64,000 nt of DNA from Nageia nagi (GCA_050084985.1 JBITNC010000001.1:57660001-57724000), one strand, 5' to 3'; counted from the stretch's first letter, positions 48,601-61,740 are shown. Made by a program: numbers and translations. Notes: generated by a model from the letters alone, not told the origin.

Positions 48601-51535
48601 GCATATACACTTTCTTGGATTTCCAACGTAAATCATTCATATTAACTGCATGAAGCATTTTGTTGTCCTAAACATCAAAATTCTGTTTTCAGGCTACATC
48701 TAATGTTCCACCTCAGCTAATTAAAGACCCCTCTGGAAAAATTATGCAAAATTACACAAGAGGAAGAGATCCAAATCAAGTGTTCCCATGCATGGTTTTA
48801 TCACGTAATGATTTATACCTAATGTCTGCTTCTGGTAAAAAGTTGTCTTTATTTTACACGCCCGACTCTAGGGTGAGTAGTTTCATCAGAATCACTAGGT
48901 TTAATTAATAATCTGTATGCTTCACTGATATGATTGTGATTTCTGTATGAAACGACTTGGTTAAATCAACTGACAATAATTTCACAGTTCAATATATGAG
49001 AAATTTTAGAGAGCAGATATCATTAGTTTTAATCCCGTCGATTACATACCATGCTATTTCTGGAGTATAACATTCTAAAATATTTTACCTCTCTCCTTTA
49101 AGCTATCATTTTATCATGAACATTTTCTCATATTGGTCACATAGTACTTCCTCAATACTTCCAGCAATTTATGATACATGGTGTGCGCGTCTTCATTGGG
49201 CAGCTTCTAATATGCTCCCATCAGCTTTGGATTGAAGTTGAGAGAAGAGCAGATATGTATGTTTTATTCTTTGTGAGAAGTAGAAACTCTGCATCATTTT
49301 ATTTTCCATTGTTCGATATACTATGAGATTAGAGGCAGATTCCATTGTCTTTTTGGGAGTGATCTATGCTCAATATCCACATTTTTTAGTTATGAGGATC
49401 AACATTATCTTGACTTCACATCAGAGAAGCAATCCACTTTCATCAGCAGCATAGCTCTCATCTAAGTGTCTTTCATCCTCCACAATCTCCACTTATCACA
49501 AACTACTTCACCAGTTTTTGATAGACTGAGTGTTGATACAGAAGTTGATCAAAAACGATAAGAACCTGACTATCTATACACCAACAGGGCAACTAGACAA
49601 GGTACTAGTGGATCTTTTAGATTTTAGATCAACGATGGGCAGAGACAAATCAATGATTTTCTCAACAGCTATTCATCAGCATCTGGTATTAGGAGAAATT
49701 AATTCTGGATAATTTCTCAATTTTGCATAACATATTTTACACTCTTTGTATTTATTTTCTATTTTCTCTTTGACTGAGCATTTTTGACCCACCTTCTTGT
49801 AATTTTCACTGTCCTATTTTTAAAATCCTCTGGATCATTTTTAACCCACAGTGAACACTAATAACATTTCATTTCATTTTATTCATTTCTTAAGTATTTA
49901 TATATACTTTCATGCAATAGAATTCACAATTCTAAGACATTAATCTGAATGCAGGCCTTGAAAACTTTTAAACGCCTTCGCTCTCCAGCAACGTCATTAG
50001 CATTCCATCCTAATGACAATAATGTTGTTGCTATTGGGACAGAAGAATCAACAATTCAAATTTACAAGGGTAAGAAGGTAATAGGGATTCAATTTTTCCC
50101 TTTTCGGGTTTTTCTTTCGTATTTGCCAAAGCAAAAGGACTGATTAGGTTTTTTAAGTCTTAACAAATTCTTCCAACACAACTGATCACTCAGAAAAGAT
50201 GAAGTAAAATGAAAAAGTAATGAAAAAAATGCAGAACATAGCTTAGATTTGTCCAGAAGACTGACAGATCACGCCAATGTTGTGCAATATCATGATGTAC
50301 TATTTTTAATTATGAAGTGTATGGTATAATTTACATGGTTAATGTTTAAATTTTTTATGTTTTTAATGTTAATTTTCAGGATGTATGGAAATAATGTGTA
50401 CAATTTTTATATTCCCAGATCATATCTGGTAAAAACCTAGGCACATTTAGTTATAGCTAAACCGAGGTGTCTGCACCATATTATTTCTTAATTTAGTAGT
50501 TCGATTGCGGGTTTCTAATCATGCTAAGTTGTTTTAAATTTCTTTGATTTCAGGTACTGAAAGAATTGAATGGCCATCAGAAGCAAATCACTGGCTTGGC
50601 CTTTTCAGCCAAATTAAATGTGATGATATCCTCTGGAGCTGATGCTCAGGTACAAACTTGAGCTCCTTGAGAATTATTGAGTTCATTAGTTGTTTGCAAT
50701 ATAGTTGGCTGAAACTCATGCACTAAATGATATTAATATTGTGGTCGCAGCTATGCCTCTGGGTTGTCGATACATGGGAGAAAAAGATTGTAAAATCTGT
50801 TGATCCCCATGAAGGACAAATTTCATCAACGAATGGAGAAACTGCAATACAGTTTCACAATGATCAGAGTCACTTGCTGGTTGTGCAAGAGGGCCAAATT
50901 GCCAACTATGATGCTTCTACTCTACAACAGGAATCCATTGTAAGATTTTATTCTTACATATATGCTATGGATGGATATGTTCAATTATCATACTTGAAGT
51001 AACAAACGGTAACTCTTTTTTGTAATCACAGTGGCTTCCTCAGTGTCCACTGCCTGCCCCTATTTCAAGTGCAGTATATTCATGTGACAGCCAAGTTGTC
51101 TATGCCAGTTTCTGTGATGGTGCAGTTGGTGTATTCGATACAAAGTTTCTAAAACCTCTCCGTCGTATCAACCCTTCAGCATTTTTACCAGCAAACATGA
51201 GCAGGTTGGTGGCATTTTTGCCGAGTAGCCGAAAGAAGAAAATCTACCTTGCCATTCTTATTTATATTGAAGCTAATGCAAGTGAAAATTTTCCAACTGA
51301 TATGCAATGAAACTATTGCTTGAATCTTATGTGCAGAAGAAATGTCTATCCAGTTGTGATTGCTGCTCATCCGAAAATTCTTAATCAATTTGCTGTTGGA
51401 TTAACTGAGGGAGGCGTTTATGTTGTTGAGTCCTCTGATCCACTATTGGAAGTTGACGGTGGTTCAAGAGACAATGCAACTAGAAGTTCAGATCCTCCAA
51501 CGAACAACCCTCGTTTAGAATTAGCTTCAAATTAA
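45642..51535 (+). CDS. TOPLESS/TPR-family co-repressor lacking the first WD40 propeller (15 exons)
   Basis: Exons: 45642-45730, 45826-46005, 46098-46211, 46321-46482, 46985-47159, 47283-47400, 47598-47686, 48260-48376, 48480-48590, 48693-48872, 49955-50077, 50554-50649, 50751-50939, 51032-51204, 51337-51535. They join in frame to 704 codons without a stop; all introns are GT-AG except intron 8, which is GC-AG (AAG/GCAAGT). Residues ~1-200 form the TPD (LisH-CTLH-CRA): FLTEEQC, NMEYFEE, GKWDEVEKYVS, KIFFEIRKQKFLE, LLTLENFREN, WQHRGCENPR. A short linker with IKRPRTF follows (~200-309). Residues ~349-675 hold seven WD40 blades matching TOPLESS's second propeller (ALGSNAHNKLWKWQPN, AFHPNDNNVVAIGTEEST, GHQKQITGLAF, SSGADAQLCLW). 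About 380-430 residues, the whole first propeller, are missing between exons 7 and 8. TOPLESS binds EAR-motif proteins through the TPD and represses transcription in the nucleus. Start: ATG 45,642 best fits the family; in-frame ATGs at 45,621 and 45,657 are alternatives. Confidence 0.9.
47687..48259 (+). other. Intron 7, site of the missing first propeller
   Basis: A 573-bp intron between the linker exon and the first exon of the second-propeller half. In the family the exons for seven WD40 blades lie here. I read all three forward frames and see no remnant of them. The splice sites (AAG/GTCTGG and CGTAG/GTACAG) are usable. Confidence 0.7.
48873..49954 (+). other. Intron 10, the longest intron
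   Basis: 1,082 bp, against about 90-570 bp for the others. Base composition in 49,140-49,720 is less AT-rich than in the other introns. A 60-codon open stretch there (49,530-49,712) resembles nothing I know and does not join in frame with the exons. An old inserted fragment is possible. Confidence 0.4.
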
Positions 51536-51830
51536 CATGAAAATCTGAGATAGATTCCAAACAGCTATAAATTTTTGATTTCCACATATTTCATCGAGGA
51601 ATCATTTTTGGTGTCAGTCCTATTGTAAATTAGATTATATATTGGCTTAAGCTCAGATAATGATTTTAGCATAAGAATTTATTATGTTGTTAAACACACT
51701 CATAATCCTTCTGGCAATGTCTTTTATGAATTAATTGTTTTAATAGGTATTTTTTTCTTGAAGTGATATAGTTGATGATTACATAAAAAAAGATGAGATT
51801 GTAGTTAATAAAATGTGAAGATTTTTTTAT
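51536..51830 (+). other. 3' untranslated region with possible poly(A) signal
   Basis: Follows the TAA at 51,533-51,535. An AATAAA is at 51,807-51,812. The true cleavage site cannot be read from sequence. Confidence 0.45.
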
Positions 51831-53950
51831 ATCTTCATTTAGATTTTAAAATTCTATTTTATAATTTAATTTATGAAGATATTTATGAGCAATATTCAGA
51901 TTATAAATTTTTTTATTTATATGTTCTTATAGATTTCACCTTTACTTTTAATTTTATTTTTCTGAATGAGAAAGGAAATCTATTAAAGAATTAAGTGTCT
52001 CTACATAAAGAAAGATGGTGGATGAGCAAACCCCGATGTGACACCATATTAACTTAGATAGGGTTAGGAAACCAAAAAAAACTAAGCCCAATGATCATAC
52101 AATCATCCATTCATTGATCTTAGGGGAAGGGGATGATAAATAATCGCATTGATCCACATGATGACAATTGATACAGGAAGGAAATGGAATTCTCAAACCC
52201 TCATTAATTATACCATTAGAACTATTATCGTCACAGTCATTGAATGTGTTAACATCAAGGCCATTAATTTCATCAGGAGTGAGTATGCTACCATGATTTC
52301 CCTAATCAACCACCAACACAAAAGCAATTGCATCCTATAATTAGGTTTGTAATAGTCTAGTGAATGTCCCAACAAGTAGCCTAGAGATAAAAACTCACCT
52401 TAGTTGTATTCTTCTTCTTAGCAAATGGGGGAGATTGAGACCAATTCTTATTAGAAAGAGGATACCTACTCTTGGAATAGGATCTAGAATGCAAATGTTC
52501 TTTCAAGGAGGAATCAGGGGAACTTTATTGCTTGTACAAGATGCATTACCCCAATGCTCGATGAGGTTTCATAGGTGTTGAAGCTTCATATTAACTTTCT
52601 CCACCTTTGCAAAAATCAATAACTTGTAGTTACAAAAAGCCACATTTTTTAGCAAATGAGACGAAAGTAGATGCAACTTTGTTGGAGAATCAAATTTCAT
52701 TATTGGACTTCCAAACATGAAATAAAATGCTAATTTTAATGATATTCCAAAATTTAAACAAAGGTTCAAAGAAATTGGGAGGGTCTCCTAACAGAACTTG
52801 CACCTAGGAGAATGGATATGGTATATAGGGTTGTAATAAGGATTCAAACAAGGTCCAAGATATTCAATATTTTTGAGAATGTCAAAACACAAGAAGAAAA
52901 TCTTTAATTTCACCATAAAAGTGATAGGTAGGATTTTCAACATCTAAATATTTTAAATATTTCCCTAATGGAAGCTAATGTAAATGCATGATCTAAGCAA
53001 TACAATCTTATTTTGGATCAATGCAGGAATCATATAACATTTGAAAATAAAGACTCCACCTTGAAGGTGGAGAAATCAAGTCTCACCATTCATTGAGTAT
53101 AGAATTCATCAGAAAATGAGGAGAGGATTAGGAATAACCCAACCCAATTTTGGACTAGGGTAAGGGAATATTTTTTGGACAACTCCTATTTGATCACCAT
53201 GGTCATTATAAATGCTTAGCTACCTTGGTTGATAAAGAATAAGGAGTTTTATCATGAATACAATCATAGGTGAGATTATCTTCTAGCTTCTAACCATGAA
53301 GCTATTTGAAGGAATCCAATCCTTCATTTTTAAGGAAAAGAAATCTATAATAAATCTAATTACTTTCTTATAAAATATCTAGGAATGGACCCATTAAATT
53401 CAAGCTAGAGTATTTCCATCATGGGTCACTATAAATGACCACCACTTGTTCATGGAATAAATAGAATATTCATTCTTGCAACAATCACCTTTCAAGAAAA
53501 GTAAGGGTCCAATGGCTTTCTAGGCTAATTATATACTTTGAGTAATAAAGGAACTTTATATTTTGATTTGAGTAGGTGTTGTAAGAATGGAAAGGAAGAT
53601 AAAATTTTCCCAAACCTTTCTACAAAGGGGGAGTATTAGATGAAATGCAATGGTGATAATCCATTTTGCACAAAGAGTTAAACCCTATCGATGATAATAA
53701 AAAATACCTATGCTACTAGAACATTTAGGAAGAACATAAAACTCCCAAGGCACTTTATGAAATATCCTTTTTAAAGAATAATTAGCCCACAAATATTCAC
53801 AAAGAATTCTTTTAAGCCTCTTTTACTAGTCCTTAGAAGGAGTCCAACAAGGGGAGTAACAAACATGTGTGGTAGCTAAGATCTTGGAATATATCTAAAA
53901 TTTTTTCACAAGGGAGGGTTTTTACTAATCTTATAATATATAATATTTTC
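51830..53950. other. No gene recognised
   Basis: Moderately AT-rich sequence with many stops. A minus-strand stretch at about 52,570-52,800 (66 codons) faintly recalls the end of a LINE polymerase but lacks any firm motif. Probably an old unclassified repeat. Confidence 0.45.
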
Positions 53951-54085
53951 AAACTTTTACACCACATAATTTGTAATCACTCATAAGCTATGCTATTTTG
54001 GGATTTTCAAATACAAACTAAATATGTAATTATTCAATAGGATGAAGTCCAAATTTCAATACCAAAATGTGTAAAAATACTAGTG

Positions 54086-54697
54086 TTAGCACTGGAATAG
54101 GCTACAATTTTGGTAAAAATAAACTCCATACATAGTTATTATTTTATATATTCAAATAAATAAAAATAAAAATGTATTGATTATAAGACTTGTAAGAAAT
54201 AACTAGTTAATGAATACATATAAAATATGAACACACAAGATTTATAGTGGTTCCTCTCAATATGAGAGTACATCCACTTTGAAATTAGAGAACTCATTAT
54301 ATTATTGCATAAAAATGGTGATTACAACCAAATTTTCCTTCCTTGCAATGGTCACATGTGACTCTTTTATAACAATGCCTCAAAATCCCCTTCTTGCATA
54401 ATAAATTAACCTCAAAATACTTCTTAGCTACTCCATTTTCAATAAATTCTAAGAAATGAATATTAGACACAACTACAATGGTCCAAATCCCCTAAATGAA
54501 ATCCCAAAGGAAGTGTATGCTTTAGAACTGGTGTTTATTTAGTTGAAATGACTCCTCAACTTCATAAATGATTTTAAATGACTAAGAAAAGCTTAAACTT
54601 ACCTAAAATATATTTTATTCCTCTAGTGTTGATACTTGGGTCATTGTCGAGTATTGGTCATTTTTTGGATCTTATCCAACATTGAAATTAATATTAT
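54086..54697 (-). repeat. LTR-like block, lower copy
   Basis: Shares GGTTCCTCTCAATATGAGAG (54,251), TTGCATAATAAATTAACCTC and ATGAATATTAGACACA with the upper copy in the same order. The outer end is approximate. Confidence 0.7.
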
Positions 54698-56229
54698 TAA
54701 GTAGTAATTGGTACTTGGAAAGAAAATTGATATACTCTGATGCCAAATAGGCCAAATACAATAGATGACCTTCAAATTTATCATTCTCACTAGCGTCAAT
54801 GCTAGGAGGTAATAATTTTAGCATAAGGATAGTTCATGAAAAAAAATTAAGAATTATGGTTAAAACTTAAACAAAAGTAGGTATACATATATTGATATAA
54901 AGATATCTTTAAAACCTATTCAGTACATAAAGAATCACCTCAAGTGGATACCTCAACAAAAATTTATACCTTTTGTTATAACCAAAATAATAATTTATTA
55001 GGGTTATTTAATATATTCAATTTAATCAAATTATGATGAAATAATAGTGAATAACAATAATGAAAGGATGATAATGATCAAAGATTCTCAATTGATCTTA
55101 ACCTATTAAATCTGAATTTCAAATGACTTACATACCTATGTTCTTACCTGTAATTGTAAATCAGATGTCAAATTCACTTGAGATAGGATAATGATGAACT
55201 ACTATAGAAAGTGAGACCCTCAAATTTATCATGAATTAGGAGACACCATTGGGTTACTTCCATATAAGGATGCCCAATGTTTTGTGGTTGTTAAGATTCA
55301 TACTTAAGGGTTAGGTTTTGAACATCAATATAGTGAAATAGTAGCTCAAGAATGTGAGTAAGCTTTGAGTATAACAAAATCTAGATATGATAGATGGCAT
55401 TAAGAAACGGCGATCAAGAATAACATAAGTATATTACCACCTATCAAGGATTCTAGATCATTTCATGATTTCTCATGCACAACCATTCCATCTTTATAGA
55501 TAGCAAGGCTAGTGCGAAGGCTCCTCTTTGGGCTTATGGTAATGCAAGCTAACCTATTATCATAAAACATAAAGGTAGATAAGTGTGCATAATGATAAGA
55601 GCATTTATTTAATTAAATAAATAAATTATTTCAAATACCTAAAAGAGTATTTTAATTAAATTAAAATTCCTTTTTGGGTGTTAACACCTTTCTAAATATG
55701 ATGGATCACTTTTGACATATTTGATAAGAAAAAATCCATAAAATGAATAAAAATACTCCAAACATCATCTACGCATAAGAATTCAAAAAATTCTTTCTCT
55801 AATAATATATGATACTTTAATCATATGATTATTTTTATATTTCATATGCTTAATGAGGAGGCATTTGATCCCCAAAAGCATAGAGAAGATAATGATGAGG
55901 GACAATGGTCCCCTTACTAGATCCATACCATATTTCTTCCCATTGTTGATATGTTGAAATAATTCATGGATTTTATGATACAAATTATCTAATAAGTGTA
56001 AAATATTGAGTAATATGTTTCATGACCTTGTATCCCACTTTACCTCTAGAATGCCTCTTCTTCTCATGATGAAAAGATTTCCTCTTATTCTTATTAAGTT
56101 TGGAATTCCCCATTAGCTTATGATAGTATTATTTCTAAATGGTTAGCTTCTTATCCTCCTGATTCCTCACAACCACAAGTGTTAGTTCTCTATAAGAGTT
56201 AATTAAAAAATTTATTTGTCCCACTATGA

Positions 56230-56640
56230 TAACAAAATTTTAAGTTTTTATCTCATTACAAATCATAATAAAAGTTTTATCATCATTGATAAGGTGATAT
56301 TTATTCTCCTTTCTATAATATATAACATCAATATCAAATAAATAAGGACTACCTAATATTGTAAATTACAACAACATCAAAAGATACAACATCAAGTTTA
56401 ATATCATTAATGAAATTAGCATTAATGGAAAGCTTCAATTTGTATTGACATGTGACTTGTATATTTATCTTATTAATTACCTATCCAAGTGGATAAGAAT
56501 GTAAATGAGGATGAGTATCCAACCTTGAATTTTATACCAATTACTCTAAAATAATATTCACTTGAGAACCAAGATAAAAAAAGCACATTAATATTGGTCT
56601 ACTTTACTTGAAATTTGATAGAGAATAACTGAATCTCCTT
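56230..56640 (-). pseudogene. Retroelement aspartic protease remnant
   Basis: The minus strand reads FFYLGSQVNIILE in one frame, where the family has FDxGSQ.N.I.E; the active-site Asp is Tyr. It continues with HPHLHSYPLG, NIQVTCQYKLKLSINANFI and KLDVVSFDVV, the known second half of this protease type, where the domain is followed by an SPYL.DRDA-like end. Stops fall at Gln/Trp-type positions. Confidence 0.65.
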
Positions 56641-56679
56641 TTTCTCTTCTTCACATTTTGATGATGATCCTCTAAAAGC

Positions 56680-57700
56680 CATGTAATTATTACTTTCATC
56701 AACATCTATCTATTGTAGGTGTTGCCTTCTTTTCATTCAAACTCTTCTTAAACTTTCCTTTTTTAGACTTAGGATGTAATTTCTAACATCTTTCATCATT
56801 ATGACCATCCTTATCACAATTAGAGAAATGAAATTTCTTACCATCACTATTATATTATGTGGCATTGATGTTGCTTCTTGAAACGTTTTTCCTTCATATT
56901 AGATTTTTCACGAGCCTCTAAATGCTCAACTTGAACACAAACTTGGATAAAATTTTGAAGGATTAAACATCAATAGCTTATGAAAATGATAACTATACCA
57001 ACCTTCAATATACTTCAATAATAGTTGTTGGTGTTCAAGGTGACACCAATGAATGCAACCCTCTTTTTAACTTAGTTGTGTAGACTTAAACACTTAGTCC
57101 TTTCTCTTTCTTGAAGTTGAACCACTTCATAGTTGTATTTTATTAATGTTCAAGAGGATAAAATTGAATTTATAGAATCTATTTGAAACTTCTTGAAATT
57201 TTAACAAAAATATCAACATCATTGTTATAACATCATAATAAGCTTCCCATAAAATTAAATAATGCCCTTCCAATTTAAGAGTATCTATCTAAATATTATC
57301 ATTATCATCTTCAACCTTTTGTACTATAAAAACTACACCATCATTTTCTCTAGCCATTGGTTAATATTTTTAGCATCAATCTTTCCATCAAATGATTTGA
57401 GATAAAAATTAACCTCCAATTTAAAAGGCAATTTTTGTTCTTAATGAGAACTCTCTTCCAAATATGATTCTTTTCTTGCATTAACATTTTGGGTAGCATT
57501 CAACTCTACAAATTATTTGACCCTATTATGAAGTATCTCTTACACATTTTTAAGTTTCCTCTTCAACTCATCATTAATTATACATGATATTTTATCTCTT
57601 ACCTCTCAACTAAATTTTAGAACTAAGTTTTGGATCTTCCTCAACCAAATTACTTTCACTAGTAGATCTAGTTATAGGAATCTATGATTGACACAAAACT
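56680..57700 (-). pseudogene. Retroelement gag remnant with zinc knuckle
   Basis: The knuckle is at about 56,783-56,830 on the minus strand: FSNCDKDGHNDERC followed by KLHPKSKKGK. The first Cys of the pair is Phe. The C..C...GH....CWKLHP pattern is typical of plant gypsy gag, and a stop stands at the Trp. Upstream sequence toward 57,700 is broken and only weakly gag-like. Confidence 0.65.
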
Positions 57701-57885
57701 CTTACAATAAATTACTCAAAATTAGTAAATGTACAACAATAATATTGATTTAGATCTTATACCACATGATTCATAATCACTAGTAAGTTATGATATTATG
57801 GGATATTGAAATATAGATTAACTATGCAATTGTTCAAGATGATGGAGTTCAAATTTGAACACCAAAATATTTAAGAATATGAATG

Positions 57886-58558
57886 TTAGTGTTGGAGTAA
57901 ACTAAAATTTTGGCAAAACAAACACCATATACAATAATTATTTTATGTATTTGAATCAATATAAATACTAACATAGTGATTATAAAAATTGCAAGAAATA
58001 ATCAATCAATGAATATATAAACTACGAACATATAGGATTTATAATCGTTCCTCTCAATGTGAAAGTACATCAACTTTAAAATTTTAAGAACTAGTTTTAT
58101 TATTTCATAAACATGGAGATTACAACCAAATTTTTCATCTTTGTAATGGACACATGTGATTCTTTTTTAACACCACCTCAAAATACCCTTCTTGCATAAT
58201 AAGTTATCCTCAAAACACTCCTTAGTTGTTATGTCTTCAACTTAATCTAAGAAATGGATATTAGACACACCTAAAATACTATAACTCTTCCAAAGTAAAT
58301 TCCTGAATAAAATATATGCTTTAGAACCAATGCCTATTCACTTGAAATAACTTCCAACCTCATAAATGAATCTAAACAATTAAGAGATGCTTCAACTTCC
58401 TCAAAATCTATGTTGTTCCTCTAGCATTAACATAATATTGACATGTTAGAAAGACACTTAAGTTATTATCAATTATTGGTTGGATAACAACTTTGTGTAA
58501 TGATTGGTAGTTCGATCAAAGTTTTGGTCTTATTCAACCTTGATGTTGATATTATTAG
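57886..58558 (-). repeat. LTR-like block, upper copy (5' LTR)
   Basis: Aligns with 54,086-54,697 (for example CGTTCCTCTCAATGTGAAAG at 58,048). It precedes the leader and gag on the minus strand. Confidence 0.7.
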
Positions 58559-58649
58559 GGTGTGTGTAAAAAGTTGAGTCCACTTTTGTGGAAGTATTAA
58601 GACTTAAAATTTATGGTGGCAAAATTAGGAGTGCAATTTTCATGTAATT

Positions 58650-58860
58650 CATATCAAGATCCCAATTTAGATTCAGATCCTAATGAAGATTGGAATCCTA
58701 ATTTTAAATCGTGCTTCTCGTATTCAAAAAACTAGAATCTTGATATTTATCAAGATCCTGATTTTTTTACATGTAAAAAATCAAATTTATCAGGGTCTCA
58801 ATATATATTGGGATCCTAATTTTTCAATATATATTAGGATCGTAATATATTTAAATCCAT
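58650..58860. repeat. Short degenerate repeat around GATCCTAAT
   Basis: About eight variants of GATCCTAAT occur within 200 bp (for example GATCCCAAT, GATCCTAAT, AATCCTAAT, GATCCTGAT, GGTCTCAAT). ATATATATTGGGATCCTAAT and ATATATATTAGGATCGTAAT lie next to each other. No gene is seen. Confidence 0.6.
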
Positions 58861-58899
58861 TTTCCTTCATTTTAGGCTCAATTTTAAGCTTGGAAAAGG

Positions 58900-61180
58900 C
58901 TTGGTGAGTGTTGATCAAAATAATGCAACCTAAGGATTTGGTTTCATTATTTCTACACTACTTTGATAATAGCAAAGTCCTTGAATGAGTAGAATGTGGT
59001 GGGACAGTGCACTCATGGGAGTTTTTGCTCAATATCTAGGTTATAGGCTAGCTCCTATCTAGGAAAAGGTCAAAAGTAATATAAAAGAGATAAAATTATA
59101 AACTAATAAATAGGTAAATGTAAATAACATAAAAAATAAACTAAACTAATTAGCTCAGGCATCACTGCATAGGAAATAATCCATATCCAAAACTGATAAT
59201 AGAATGACTATCTCACTCCTTAGATCTCACAATTGCAATGCATAATCACAACTTTAGACAAAATCTCATACACAATAATCACAAAATAAGATAACAATCA
59301 TATAATTTAAAGAAAAAAGTATCTTCACATTGTATTATCATATATGAAATCAGTTCTTACAATGGGCAACTTTGCTAAAATATCAAACCTATTGGACTTC
59401 TAACAATCGACTATTTATAATGTTTTCTTTACAATGGGTGGTTATCCACCATTAATAACTATATCTACCCCTTTGAATAAAGATAGAGTACACTTAAATA
59501 TTTACAATATTTATAGAAGATTCTATAACTATAACTAATTATGGAGCATGGTCTAGATGCAACTTTGATTCTTAGAATTTGTAGATCTTCAATCTTGTAC
59601 CTATACAACTACACTCAATCATCTTTATCTTCTAACATGGTCAATTTCGAACTATTTCTAAATTTATGAGGTATGGTCTACCATTTTTGTAAGTACAATC
59701 AAGCCATTTTAGCAATTAGTGATCTACCAACTCTCTACAATCATTAAATGCTACTATCTATAGTTCCAATGTTGAAAACTGTAAGGGTGAAGGGAAGATG
59801 TAGCCTCTAAAACCTTAGAGTGAACTACTACTACCACATGGAAATGAGTTGTAGTTAAAATGTTAACAAAGTCCTATGAGTCATACACCCTTAATTAGGT
59901 GGACCTGGGTTTTCACCTTCTCTTACAATCTTTACTCAATGTGGGTGGGTTTTACTACACCTCATCAGGTATTGCTAAAACTAGTTATTGCTTGTGGACT
60001 TACTGTAGACCCAAAATAATGCATATAATTGTTAATGGGGGTTAATTAATGCACTATTGTTCTACTTTATTTTTATTGTCACATGTATTTTAAATATGGA
60101 AATAACAAATAACATAAGAATACTTGTATTTAATTAGATTGCATATTCATTCTATTAAGAGCAACATACATATAAGATGAGCATACATTCATTCAATTGC
60201 ACATCGTTGGCCGCCTAAAAGAGGTACTACACTAGTGGCCTAAAATAAGCAATATAATAGATGCAATCAAGAATGTAGCAATGAATGAAAAAAAGAATCA
60301 TTAGATAATAAACATAAGATATAACTTACAAATAATATTTGCACATAATAGAGTGATGCAACATGTGTTAGAATCTCTCTAGAGTACTCATATTCATTTT
60401 CTCATAAAATTTAAGGTCATCATTTGATGCCTTTATATATGATACATGTTTATATGACTTTGTTATATGACTTTGATCTTTTTGACCTCTTGTATATGCT
60501 ACAAGGGTCCATTACATAAATTACATAGCTTTTGGGTATTTTTAACCCACTTTTTACATAATACATCATTGAAGCTCTAAAATGAATTATTTAATAAATA
60601 ATAATTCATTTCTAAGCATTTACATTTTTTCCCTCTTTGGAAGTATGAGTGAAGCAATGAAATTACATATCTAAAGAAGAAGTGTAGAAGAAAAAAAAAT
60701 TGAGAACTTTGAAATCTTTGCTGCACTGCCCCTTGTTAGAGATGATTAAGATGAGGGTTCCTTGCTTCCCCTTTTGAATTGGATGCCCTAGGAAAGGTCC
60801 TTGAATGGTGTAACTAAGGAAAAACTTTGATGAAGAGTATCCCTCCAAAAATAATTATTGTGTAGATGATGGAAATGACTATGATGGTGTACGTGGATGG
60901 TCCCATATCCAATTTTGGAGATGGAAGATGTGTTTTTTCCCCTTATACTACTTCAACCATGAATATGGCCATTCTATCATTTTTTATACTTAGGAACTAT
61001 TAATACTTATGTCCATGCCTTGAAACAGAGAGGATATGCTTTGAATAAGATAAAATGATGATGAAATGGACATTACTAATGGCATAGGGAACAATGTGCA
61101 TGTTGTTGATGGCATGGGAATCTTTGTATTTTTTTTTACTCTTCAGGATGTAGAAACCTACAATGAAGTGTTAATAATAA
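58900..61180. other. No gene recognised
   Basis: AT-rich sequence with stops in all frames. The phrase CAATGTGGGTGGGTTTTACTACACCTCATC near 59,936-59,967 recalls plant LTR leader sequence but has no partner in the window. Confidence 0.45.
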
Positions 61181-61189
61181 GAATAGGTT

Positions 61190-61740
61190 GTATGTACAAT
61201 GAATTGTATCATCCATTGCTAATGATTTAATGTTAGTAATCTACTAACAATTGCATCTTTATTTTATCTTTCAAGCGAATGAACTCTCACTAACCGTATT
61301 GATGGCCATTGACAATCATACATTTTATATCTATGATCCAAAGATATTATGCTTTAGATTGGTTCAAAGTAAAAACTATGTGGATACATAGCAAGGTGCA
61401 TCATCCATTGGAGATGATCCAATGTCAACATCTTTCTCATGGCTACATCGCTAGTTTACTTTTAAGTGAGTGGACTCTCACTAGCTGTGTCATTAGCCAT
61501 CGATGATCATACATTTTATGTCTATGATCTAAAGACATTATGCTTTGGATTGGATCAAAGAAAAAACCATGTTGATACATAGCAAGTTGCATCATTCATT
61601 AGGGATGAGCCAATGTCAACATCTTTCTTATGGCTACATCGTCAATTTATCTTTTGAGTGAAATAACTCTTACAAGCCATATTGTTGGCCATCGATGGTC
61701 ATACATTTTATGTTTATGACCTAAAACCATAATACTATCA
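61190..61740. repeat. Tandem repeat, ~190-bp unit
   Basis: CATTTTATATCTATGATC-type words recur at 61,321, 61,511 and 61,701. Each unit also has GCATCATCCATT-like, CCAATGTCAACATCTTTCT and ATGGCTACATCG blocks. About three diverged units are visible. Confidence 0.8.

Larger units (their letters stand above)
53955..58560 (-). mobile_element. LTR retrotransposon remnant with gag and protease
   Basis: Two direct copies of an LTR-like block (about 54,086-54,697 and 57,886-58,558) flank gag and protease remnants on the minus strand. Both LTRs are followed, on the minus strand, by the same ~130-bp leader with TTTTGGTRTT at the primer-site position (53,955-54,085 and 57,755-57,885). So the lower LTR looks like both the 3' LTR of this element and the 5' LTR of a second, truncated one. 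Reverse transcriptase and integrase were not recognised with confidence between 54,700 and 56,230. Likely Ty3-type from the gag and protease phrases. Confidence 0.65.

Noticed and set aside
52569-52769. Possible LINE polymerase tail on the minus strand
   Set aside because: Only a vague resemblance and no catalytic motif.
55783-55983. Possible integrase piece (YGMDLVRGPLSL) in the third LTR element
   Set aside because: One short phrase only; the reading frame around it does not continue the domain.
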